Part shown: piece by piece, positions 35,105-41,854 of the stretch
Numbering within the stretch: position 1 is the stretch's first letter
Layout of the letters: each line of letters opens with the position of its first letter
DNA from: Mycobacterium sp. D16Q13
GTDB taxonomy: Bacteria > Actinomycetota > Actinomycetes > Mycobacteriales > Mycobacteriaceae
Length of the DNA: 64,000 bases
Assembly (NCBI RefSeq): GCF_002013375.1
Contig: NZ_MAEW01000012.1
Coordinates: 62,001 to 126,000, forward strand
Direction: 5' to 3'
The notes under the pieces: generated by a model
Told to the model about the DNA's origin: nothing
The model's input: the letters and a program-made list of their open reading frames with translations, nothing else
Databases searched by the model: none
Program-made: the position numbers and the translations under genes

Positions 35105-36598
35105 ATGGCCACCGAACTGATCAACACCTGGACCTCGACCCTTCCGGCCGACGACGACCACCCCTACCGCACCGGTCCGTGGCGGCCCCAGCTGCGCGAG
35201 TGGGACGCATCCGACCTCACGGTCGTCGAGGGCGAAGTACCCGCTGACCTCGACGGCCTATACCTGCGCAACACCGAGAACCCACTACACCCCGCGGCAA
35301 CCAACTATCACCCGTTCGACGGGGACGGCATGCTGCACGTCGTCGAGTTCGCAGGCGGCAAGGCGTCCTACCGCAACCGGTTTGTGCGCACCGATGGCTT
35401 CGCCGCCGAGAACGCGGCTGGTGGCCCACTGTGGGCTGGATTCATTGAAATGCCCACCGCCGCAAAACGAGACGACGGATGGGGCGCTCGCCGCCGCATG
35501 AAGGACGCCTCCAGCACCGATGTGGTGGTACACCGTGGCCTCGCGTTGACCAGCTTCTACATGTGCGGCGATCTGTACCAAGTCGACCCGTACACCGCCG
35601 AGACCGTCGGCAAGGAGACCTGGCATGGCAAGTTCCCCACCGAGTGGGGGGTGTCGGCGCATCCGAAAACCGATCCGATCACCGGCGAGATGCTGTTCTT
35701 CAGCTACAGCAAGGAGGAGCCGCACCTGCGATACGGGGTCGTGGACAAGGACGCCAACTTGGTGCATCACGTCGATGTCCCGCTGCCCGGTCCGCGCCTT
35801 CCTCACGACATGGCCTACACGGAAAACTACGTGATACTCAACGACTTTCCGCTGTTTTGGGAGCCCTCACTCATGAAGCACGGTGTGCACGCGCCGGTCT
35901 TCCATCCGGATCTCCCCTCCCGATTCGCGGTGGTCCCACGCCGTGGCGACTCATCACAAATCCGCTGGTTCGAGGCCGCACCGACCTACGCACTGCATTT
36001 CGTTAACGCCTACGAAGACGGTGACGACATCGTGCTGGACGGATTCTTCCAGAACGACCCGACCCCTTCGACCGAGGGCACAAACTCATTACAGGAGGCC
36101 GCGTTTCGCTACTTGGCCCTGGACGGGTTCAAATCCACACTGCATCGCTGGCGATTCAACCTGGTCACGGGCACCACCACCGAGGAGCGACTCAGCGACA
36201 ACTACACCGAATTCGGCATGATGAATCGAAATTTTGAAACCCGGCCCTACCGGTACACCTACGCGGCGACCGGCAAGCCGGGCTGGTTCCTGTTCGACGG
36301 TTTGGTGCGCCACGACCTACACACTGGTTCGGAGGAACGAATCTCGTTCGGCGATGGCGTCTTCGGCAGCGAGACGGCCATGGCGCCGCGACCCGGCAGC
36401 ACATCCGAAGAGGACGGCTACCTGGTGACACTCACCACCGACATGAACGCCGATTCCTCCTACTGCCTGGTGTTCGAGGCCTCCCGAATGACCGAAGGCC
36501 CGGTATGCAAACTGCAGCTTCCCGAAAGAATCTGCAGCGGTACCCATTCCACATGGGTACCGGGGGCAGAGCTGCGTCAGGCCCGGGGCCCACGTTGA
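35105..36598 (+). CDS. Carotenoid oxygenase / apocarotenoid-cleaving dioxygenase
   Basis: 497 residues of the RPE65 / lignostilbene-dioxygenase family: non-heme Fe(II) enzymes that cleave a carotenoid or stilbene double bond with O2, using a seven-bladed beta-propeller with four iron-coordinating His. Candidate ligands sit in WGVSAHPKTDP, HDMAYTENYVILND, ALHFVNAYEDGDD, and the C-terminal GTHSTWVPG. It is divergent from a thiolase and followed by a regulator overlapping it by 4 bases. Substrate (carotenoid, apocarotenal or stilbene) is not predictable. Confidence 0.9.
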   Translation: MATELINTWTSTLPADDDHPYRTGPWRPQLREWDASDLTVVEGEVPADLDGLYLRNTENPLHPAATNYHPFDGDGMLHVVEFAGGKASYRNRFVRTDGFAAENAAGGPLWAGFIEMPTAAKRDDGWGARRRMKDASSTDVVVHRGLALTSFYMCGDLYQVDPYTAETVGKETWHGKFPTEWGVSAHPKTDPITGEMLFFSYSKEEPHLRYGVVDKDANLVHHVDVPLPGPRLPHDMAYTENYVILNDFPLFWEPSLMKHGVHAPVFHPDLPSRFAVVPRRGDSSQIRWFEAAPTYALHFVNAYEDGDDIVLDGFFQNDPTPSTEGTNSLQEAAFRYLALDGFKSTLHRWRFNLVTGTTTEERLSDNYTEFGMMNRNFETRPYRYTYAATGKPGWFLFDGLVRHDLHTGSEERISFGDGVFGSETAMAPRPGSTSEEDGYLVTLTTDMNADSSYCLVFEASRMTEGPVCKLQLPERICSGTHSTWVPGAELRQARGPR

Positions 36599-37515
36599 CC
36601 TCAACGCTCAAGCCCGTCAGCACCAACGCCATCGGGCGCATGGTTGGTCTGCTGGGCGACGAATGGACCCTGCTTCTCGTGCGCGAATCACTTTTGGGTG
36701 CACGGCGATTCAGCGACTTCTCGGAGCGATTGCCGATATCCAACGCCGTGCTCACCCAGCGGCTCCAGAAGCTCGTCGACGACGGTTTGCTCCGGCGAGA
36801 GGTGTACCAGGAACGGCCACTACGTGCGGGCTACCAGCCCACCCGACAGTGCCAGGAGCTGTGGCCTGTATTGGTATCTATCTGGCATTGGGAACGAACC
36901 TGGGTGCCAGTGCACCCCGAGAAGATGCCGTTGATGCATCACCTCACCTGCGGGCAGGACTTTTCACCCGTGCTTCGCTGTGCGCATTGCCACCAGCCCG
37001 TGACCCGCGACCACATCATCACCGAATGGGGCCCGAGCGGCGGGTGGCTCCGGTCCGTACCCGAGGGCACGACTCGGCGGCGCAGCGGCGCCGACAAGCG
37101 CGGACAAGCCGGGCTGTTCCCCGAGACCATGTCCATTCTCGGCAACCGCTGGGCGTCGGCGATGGTGGCCGCCGCCTTCCTCGGTTCACGGCTGTTCGGC
37201 GACTTCCAAACCCGGCTCAGCGCCCCACCCGCCGTAATCGCCGACCGGTTGCGCGGCTTTTGCACCATGGGGGTGCTGCAGCGTGCCTCTCACCCCAAAC
37301 GTTCCGATTGGTCCGAGTATCACCTGACCCCAAAGGGCCTCGCCTTTTTCCCGGTCGTGATGACGGCGGTCGACTGGGGGCAGCGGCACTTCCGATCAAC
37401 AGACGGCCCGGCGATGATCTTCACCCATCGCGAGTGCGGGCGTCCGTTTACCCCTGAACTTGCCTGCGACCAATGCGAGCAGAGCGTGGACTCGGGGGCC
37501 ATCGAGCCCCGATGA
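36595..37515 (+). CDS. Tandem HxlR-type regulator with two zinc-ribbon-like tails
   Basis: 306 residues from TTG 36595, which overlaps the carotenoid-oxygenase stop by 4 bp; ATG at 36553 and earlier are also open. Two HxlR winged helices: residues ~15-105 (MVGLLGDEWTLLLVRESLLGA then FSDFSERLPISNAVLTQRL) and ~185-275 (SILGNRWASAMVAAAFLGSR then FGDFQTRLSAPPAVIADRL). Each is followed by a similar cysteine pattern: TCGQDFSPVLRCAHC and ECGRPFTPELACDQC. This looks like an internal duplication of an HTH plus zinc-ribbon unit. It probably controls the thiolase / oxygenase divergon. Confidence 0.83.
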   Translation: MTSTLKPVSTNAIGRMVGLLGDEWTLLLVRESLLGARRFSDFSERLPISNAVLTQRLQKLVDDGLLRREVYQERPLRAGYQPTRQCQELWPVLVSIWHWERTWVPVHPEKMPLMHHLTCGQDFSPVLRCAHCHQPVTRDHIITEWGPSGGWLRSVPEGTTRRRSGADKRGQAGLFPETMSILGNRWASAMVAAAFLGSRLFGDFQTRLSAPPAVIADRLRGFCTMGVLQRASHPKRSDWSEYHLTPKGLAFFPVVMTAVDWGQRHFRSTDGPAMIFTHRECGRPFTPELACDQCEQSVDSGAIEPR

Positions 37516-37559
37516 CAACTCGGCCCCGCACAGGAAGAATCCTGGCGGGGCCGAGTTGT
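37515..37559. terminator. Bidirectional hairpin terminator between hxlR and tsf
   Basis: 15-bp perfect arms (37515-37529 and 37545-37559, ACAACTCGGCCCCGC pairing with GCGGGGCCGAGTTGT) with an inner CAGGA/TCCTG extension (37531-37535 / 37540-37544). It starts at the hxlR stop and is followed by GTTT on the plus strand, and lies just beyond the tsf stop. A strong shared terminator for the two converging genes. Confidence 0.8.
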
Positions 37560-37568
37560 TTACGTGAG

Positions 37569-38387
37569 TTAGGCCTGTCCAACCTCGAACCGCGCGAAGC
37601 GGGTCACGGTGACACCGGCCTCGTCAAGAAGCGCCTTGACGGTCTTCTTGCTATCGGACACCGATGCCTGATCCAGCAGCACGACGTCCTTGTAGTAACC
37701 GTTGACGCGACCCTCGACAATCTTGGGCAAAGCCTGCTCGGGCTTGCCTTCCGACTTCGCGGTCTCCTCGGCGATGCGACGCTCGTTCTCGACCACATCG
37801 GCCGGAACGTCCTCGCGCGTCAGGTACTTGGCCTTGAGCGCGGCGATCTGCAGTGCGACCGCGTGCGCGGCCTCGGCGCCAGATCCCGTGTACTCGACCA
37901 GCACGCCTACCGCGGGCGGCAGGTCCGCAGCACGCTTGTGCAGGTAGGTCTCGACGGTGCCGTCGAAGTACGCCACCCGGCGCAGCTCCAGCTTCTCACC
38001 GATCTTCGCGGAAAGGTCAGCGATGGCCTGCTCGACCGTCCGGCCGTCCTCGACCTTCGCGGCCTTGAGGGCGTCCAGATCACCGATCTTGCCGGCCGCG
38101 GCCGCACCGACGATGGCGTCGGCGAGCCCCTGGAATTCGGCGTTCTTGGCGACGAAGTCGGTCTCAGCGTTCAGCTCGACGAGCACACCGTCACGCGCGG
38201 CAACCAGGCCCTCGGCAGTCGCGCGCTCGGCGCGCTTGCCCACGTCCTTGGCGCCCTTGATACGCAGCACCTCGACGGCCTTGTCGAAATCACCGTCGGA
38301 CTCGGCCAGGGCGTTCTTGCAGTCGAGCATTCCGGCACCGGTCAGTTCCCGGAGCCGCTTCACATCGGCAGCAGTGAAATTCGCCAT
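37569..38387 (-). CDS. tsf: Elongation factor Ts
   Basis: 272 residues, the normal actinobacterial length. EF-Ts exchanges GDP for GTP on EF-Tu. N-terminal UBA-like domain [19 protein letters not shown], then the conserved [14 protein letters not shown] core. It directly follows the rpsB stop with no gap, in the conserved rpsB-tsf operon. Essential cytoplasmic factor. Confidence 0.97.
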   Translation of the reverse strand: MANFTAADVKRLRELTGAGMLDCKNALAESDGDFDKAVEVLRIKGAKDVGKRAERATAEGLVAARDGVLVELNAETDFVAKNAEFQGLADAIVGAAAAGKIGDLDALKAAKVEDGRTVEQAIADLSAKIGEKLELRRVAYFDGTVETYLHKRAADLPPAVGVLVEYTGSGAEAAHAVALQIAALKAKYLTREDVPADVVENERRIAEETAKSEGKPEQALPKIVEGRVNGYYKDVVLLDQASVSDSKKTVKALLDEAGVTVTRFARFEVGQA

Positions 38388-39245
38388 TTAGCCTTCCTCG
38401 GTTGTGGTCTCGGTGGTTTCGGTAGCAGCGGCCTCGGCGGCAGGAGCCTCTGCAACCTCAGCGGCCGGAACCTCTGCGACGGCGGAGGCAAGCAATTCCT
38501 GCTCCCACTCGGCGAGCGGCTCGGCGGCCTCTGGCTTCTCGTCGCCGCCGGCCAGGCCGGAGCGGGCCTGGAGGCCCTCGGCGATCGCGGAAGCGACGAC
38601 CTTGGTGAGCAGCGCAGCGCTGCGGATCGCGTCATCGTTGCCCGGGATCGGGTAGTCGACGACGTCGGGATCGCAGTTGGTATCCAGGATCGCAATGATC
38701 GGGATGTTCAGCTTGCGGGCCTCGGCAACAGCGAGGTGCTCCTTGTTGGTATCCACCACGAAGATCGCCGAAGGCACCTTCTGCATATCGCGGATACCGC
38801 CGAGGCTGCGCTCAAGCTTGTTCTTCTCACGCGTCAGCATGAGGATTTCCTTCTTGGTGCGTCCCTCGAAGCCACCGGTCTGCTCCATGGACTCCAGCTC
38901 CTTGAGGCGCTGCAGACGCTTGTGGACGGTGGAGAAGTTGGTGAGCATGCCGCCCAGCCAGCGCTGGTTCACGTAGGGCATGCCGACGCGGGTCGCCTCT
39001 TCGGCGATGGGCTCCTGAGCCTGCTTCTTGGTGCCGACGAACATGACCGAACCACCGTGGGCGACGGTCTCTTTGACGAACTCGTACGCCTTGTCGATGT
39101 AGGTCAGCGTCTGCTGCAAGTCGATGATGTAGATGCCGTTGCGGTCGGTGAAGATGAACCGCTTCATCTTGGGGTTCCAACGACGGGTCTGATGCCCGAA
39201 GTGCGCGCCGCTGTCAAGCAGCTGCTTCATTGTTACGACGGCCAT
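38388..39245 (-). CDS. rpsB: 30S ribosomal protein S2
   Basis: 285 residues from ATG 39245; the frame upstream to 39386 is just leader sequence. Diagnostic stretches: [38 protein letters not shown], and [13 protein letters not shown]. The C terminus is a mycobacterial Ala/Glu-rich tail ([15 protein letters not shown]). First gene of the rpsB-tsf operon. Its own 5' leader (about 39246-39330) may hold an S2 autoregulatory site, but no specific element was recognised. Confidence 0.97.
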   Translation of the reverse strand: MAVVTMKQLLDSGAHFGHQTRRWNPKMKRFIFTDRNGIYIIDLQQTLTYIDKAYEFVKETVAHGGSVMFVGTKKQAQEPIAEEATRVGMPYVNQRWLGGMLTNFSTVHKRLQRLKELESMEQTGGFEGRTKKEILMLTREKNKLERSLGGIRDMQKVPSAIFVVDTNKEHLAVAEARKLNIPIIAILDTNCDPDVVDYPIPGNDDAIRSAALLTKVVASAIAEGLQARSGLAGGDEKPEAAEPLAEWEQELLASAVAEVPAAEVAEAPAAEAAATETTETTTEEG

Positions 39246-39474
39246 GGTGAGCCATTCCTTTATGTTGTCGGTTGCCGCCCGGGATCGGGTGATCCTGGGC
39301 CCTAGCGTCTGCTGATGCCGGAACCCACCTGGATGGGACCGCCCGGCATGCTGGCCACGAGCTCGTGTGCAGACGCGCGAAGTCAACCCGCTCAGCGAGT
39401 TGCGGTCATGAGTTTACATGCTGCGACGAGTGCTTTTCGCCACGCGCCGAAGGATCGCGCCGGAGCCCCGGCAG

Positions 39475-39483
39475 TTATCCACA
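39475..39483 (+). other. DnaA-box match
   Basis: TTATCCACA, identical to the consensus DnaA box, upstream of the peptidase gene. A single isolated box can occur by chance; a second occurs at 53698. Confidence 0.3.
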
Positions 39484-39534
39484 GAGCCCAGATGGCTCTT
39501 TCCCGCACCGCCACCGTCCGGCCACCATGGCATC

Positions 39535-40056
39535 GTGTGGTTCCGAGGGTTCGGGCGTCCCGTACTGATCCTCACCCTGGTGCTGGCCGCCTCCCCCATG
39601 GCGGCCGCCTCCGCCGGGGGTACGGAGGACCGTTTCGACTGGCCGCTACATCCCCGAGCTGCGATAACCCGGTACTTCGACGGGCCGCGGGAGCGCTGGA
39701 ACCGGGGTCATCGCGGGGTGGATATGGCCGGCACCCCAGACCAGCGTGTGGTAGCAGCCGGGCCAGGAATGGTGGTGTACGCCGGATCGCTCGCCGGTAG
39801 ATCGCTGGTCTCCATCGAGCACACGGGCGGCCTGCGTACTACCTACGAGCCGGTCACCCCGCTGGTCACACCGGGTCAGCGGGTGTCAAAAGGCTCGCTC
39901 ATCGGGACATTGCTACCGGGGCATCCGGGCTGCCCCGGCGCGGCCTGCCTGCACTGGGGAGCCCTACGCGGACCCGCGTCAGCCGCGGACTATCTGGATC
40001 CGCTGGGGCTTCTAGCCTCGACGCCGCTGCGACTGAAGCCGCTTACGCGGGGCTAA
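39535..40056 (+). CDS. Secreted M23 (LytM) peptidase
   Basis: 173 residues from GTG 39535; an earlier ATG at 39418 would add a non-signal-like leader. Signal peptide VWFRGFGRPVLILTLVLA with cleavage near MAAASAGG, then a LytM/M23 domain with zinc ligands in RGHRGVDMAG (His, Asp) and the second His pair around SLVSIEHTGG and CLHWGAL. M23 enzymes cut peptide cross-bridges of peptidoglycan, but mycobacterial members such as Rv2891 may be inactive or regulatory. It is between rpsB and the accessory pocket. Confidence 0.85.
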   Translation: MWFRGFGRPVLILTLVLAASPMAAASAGGTEDRFDWPLHPRAAITRYFDGPRERWNRGHRGVDMAGTPDQRVVAAGPGMVVYAGSLAGRSLVSIEHTGGLRTTYEPVTPLVTPGQRVSKGSLIGTLLPGHPGCPGAACLHWGALRGPASAADYLDPLGLLASTPLRLKPLTRG

Positions 40057-40063
40057 GAGCCTC

Positions 40064-40327
40064 TCAGGCGGGCTGACAAATATCGACGTGCGCGGGTTTT
40101 CCGGTGGCCTGCGACAGCCTGGACACCGCGTCATGAAAGCGGTCGAGTGCGTCCTGCTCGGTCATCACTTGGTAGAACGCGCGCATCTCACCGCCGTTGG
40201 CCATGCACACCCACCACGGCGGATACACGTCGGCGAGTGCCGTTCCCGGTGCCACGATTCCGAGGCTCAACACGGCGGCGGTAGCCGCCACCAGAATTCC
40301 GGCGCGCATGCTTGGCACTGTAGTCAT
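40064..40327 (-). CDS. Small secreted protein, unknown function
   Basis: 87 residues from ATG 40327, overlapping the start region of the upstream regulator stop (ATGA at 40324-40327). A signal peptide (RAGILVAATAAVLSLGIVAPG, cleavage near ALA-DVYPP) is followed by a short mature domain with two cysteines (WWVCMANGG and DICQPA) that may form a disulfide. Alternative start at 40309. No family recognised. Cotranscribed with the TetR-HxlR regulator. Confidence 0.65.
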   Translation of the reverse strand: MTTVPSMRAGILVAATAAVLSLGIVAPGTALADVYPPWWVCMANGGEMRAFYQVMTEQDALDRFHDAVSRLSQATGKPAHVDICQPA

Positions 40328-41289
40328 CGGACCGATACCGACCAGGCTCTTGCCCACAATTCCAGCGGGGCCAACGCAACGAGTAGCGCCTTGCCCACCG
40401 CCGTCAGCGAATACTCCCCATCCCGGCTCCGCACGATATGCGCGGCGGTCAACTCCTCCAGACGCGTGGTGAGCACACCAGTCGACACTTCCCCGGGGCC
40501 ACTCATGTCCCGCCTCAATTCGGAGAAAGTCTTTGATCCAGAGCGCAATTCCCACAGTGCCAGGATTGCCCAACGTCGGCCGAAAAGATCGAATGCCGCG
40601 TTGAGTGGCTGCCCGGAACCGGATCCCCGTACGGGCCTACCGGGCCGTGGCGTGGCGGCCCCGTCCGGCGACTCCGCCTCGGATATCCCAGCACTGGCGA
40701 TGATGGCGATCAGCCGGCTGGCGCGCTCTGCCATCTGCTCCGCACTCTGCTCGGGGTGCCGGATCCACCAGGTGATCATGGCGCCGACCATCCCCATCCA
40801 GCCCTGGGTGAGTACACCGATGTCTTGCGGGTCGCGCAGCTGCGTGGCCGCGCTTCCCACCGCGGCCACACCTTGACCGGCCAGTGCGGCGAGCCGCGTT
40901 CTGGCGACCCGGGCCGCGGCAAGTGCTTCACTCTCTTCGGGCAGGGTCTGATCCCAGATGACCAGCCAGTCCGAGGGTCGCGGCGCGAGGGCTTGAAAGA
41001 CGGCCTGCAGCACAGCTCGCGGCAACGCCAGTGTGGGCGGGGCGGCCTCCATGGCCGCCTCGATCTGATCGCCCACGATGACTCCCGCGCGCTGTACACA
41101 CGCGACATAGAGCTGCTCCTTGGACCCGAAGTACGCCAGCACCATGGGCTTGGACACTCCAACGGCCGATGCCACCGCGGCCAGGGACATGCCCGCGTAT
41201 CCACTGCGACCGAACTCCTGACATGCGGCATCCAGGATCTGTTGCTCCCGCTCCGCGCGGGGCATGCCCTTGGTACCTGCCCGTGTCAC
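40324..41289 (-). CDS. TetR-HxlR fusion transcriptional regulator
   Basis: 321 residues from GTG 41289. An N-terminal TetR DNA-binding domain (residues ~15-60, ILDAACQEFGRSGYAGMSLA then VASAVGVSKPMVLAYFGSKE) and TetR-like ligand helices run to about residue 200. After a Pro/Gly-rich linker (SPDGAATPRPGRPVRGSGSG) a full HxlR winged helix occupies residues ~230-321 (FDLFGRRWAILALWELRSGS, then FSELRRDMSGPG and VLTTRLEEL). Two DNA-binding domains in one chain is unusual. It is divergent from mmpS-mmpL, which it probably controls. Confidence 0.86.
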   Translation of the reverse strand: MTRAGTKGMPRAEREQQILDAACQEFGRSGYAGMSLAAVASAVGVSKPMVLAYFGSKEQLYVACVQRAGVIVGDQIEAAMEAAPPTLALPRAVLQAVFQALAPRPSDWLVIWDQTLPEESEALAAARVARTRLAALAGQGVAAVGSAATQLRDPQDIGVLTQGWMGMVGAMITWWIRHPEQSAEQMAERASRLIAIIASAGISEAESPDGAATPRPGRPVRGSGSGQPLNAAFDLFGRRWAILALWELRSGSKTFSELRRDMSGPGEVSTGVLTTRLEELTAAHIVRSRDGEYSLTAVGKALLVALAPLELWARAWSVSVR

Positions 41290-41353
41290 CTGTCCCTTCT
41301 ACCAGTTTCGCGTCACCCAGGGCCACGTATTCATGTGCTCCGCATCACAGTAG

Positions 41354-41363
41354 ACCGATCGGT
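41354..41363. promoter_or_regulatory. ACCGATCGGT palindrome upstream of mmpS
   Basis: Perfect 10-bp dyad ACCGATCGGT about 84 bp upstream of mmpS in the divergent promoter, close to the AGACCGATCGGTCT type bound by TetR-family regulators of mmp genes. Candidate site for the TetR half of the fusion regulator. Confidence 0.5.
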
Positions 41364-41384
41364 GTGATATTGATATGACCAACT

Positions 41385-41395
41385 GTTAAATTAAC
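41385..41395. promoter_or_regulatory. GTTAA/TTAAC palindrome upstream of mmpS
   Basis: Dyad GTTAA-A-TTAAC, with a nearby related GTTAAC at 41405. It could be the HxlR half-site or part of the mmpS promoter. Operator function inferred. Confidence 0.4.
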
Positions 41396-41446
41396 GATCA
41401 GCCAGTTAACGTCAACGCTCACCAACCGGATCAATGAGGAGCTGGA

Positions 41447-41854
41447 ATGCGTGGCACGTGGGTGTATCTGGTATCAACGGCGGTCCTCTGTATCGCCGGG
41501 GCCTACATAGCCCATCTGCGGCTCAGCGACATTCCTGACCCCGCGATCGGCCATTCGGCCAAGCCGCCGTCGATCGGTAAGCCGCGGGAAAAGGTTGTCG
41601 AGTATCGACTTGACGGGCCGATCGGTGCCACCGTTGCGGCGTCCTATCTCGACATAGACGGCACCGTGCGCGAGGTATCGGGCACCCTCCCCTGGCAAAC
41701 CACCTTGCGCACAGGGAAACTCACCATCCCCACCGGCGTGGTCGCCCAGGCCACCGCGGGACAGATGTCCTGCAGCATCAGCATCAACGGCGAGGTCCGC
41801 GACGAAAAGTCCTCCGACTCATCGGCCGTCTCCTGCCAGGTGGTAGTGGCGTGA
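41447..41854 (+). CDS. mmpS: MmpS-family protein
   Basis: 135 residues. One N-terminal membrane helix (TWVYLVSTAVLCIAGAYIAHL) anchors a periplasmic beta-rich domain (VVEYRLDGPIGATVAASYLD, and DGTVREVSGTLPW), the MmpS pattern. MmpS proteins are periplasmic adaptors for MmpL transporters of lipids, siderophores or drugs. It overlaps mmpL by 4 bp. Confidence 0.9.
   Translation: MRGTWVYLVSTAVLCIAGAYIAHLRLSDIPDPAIGHSAKPPSIGKPREKVVEYRLDGPIGATVAASYLDIDGTVREVSGTLPWQTTLRTGKLTIPTGVVAQATAGQMSCSISINGEVRDEKSSDSSAVSCQVVVA

Noticed and set aside
37473..39305. 610-codon plus-strand open frame opposite tsf and rpsB
   Set aside because: It is antisense to two unmistakable genes in GC-rich DNA, has no recognisable family or start, and its residue composition follows the complementary codons of tsf and rpsB.
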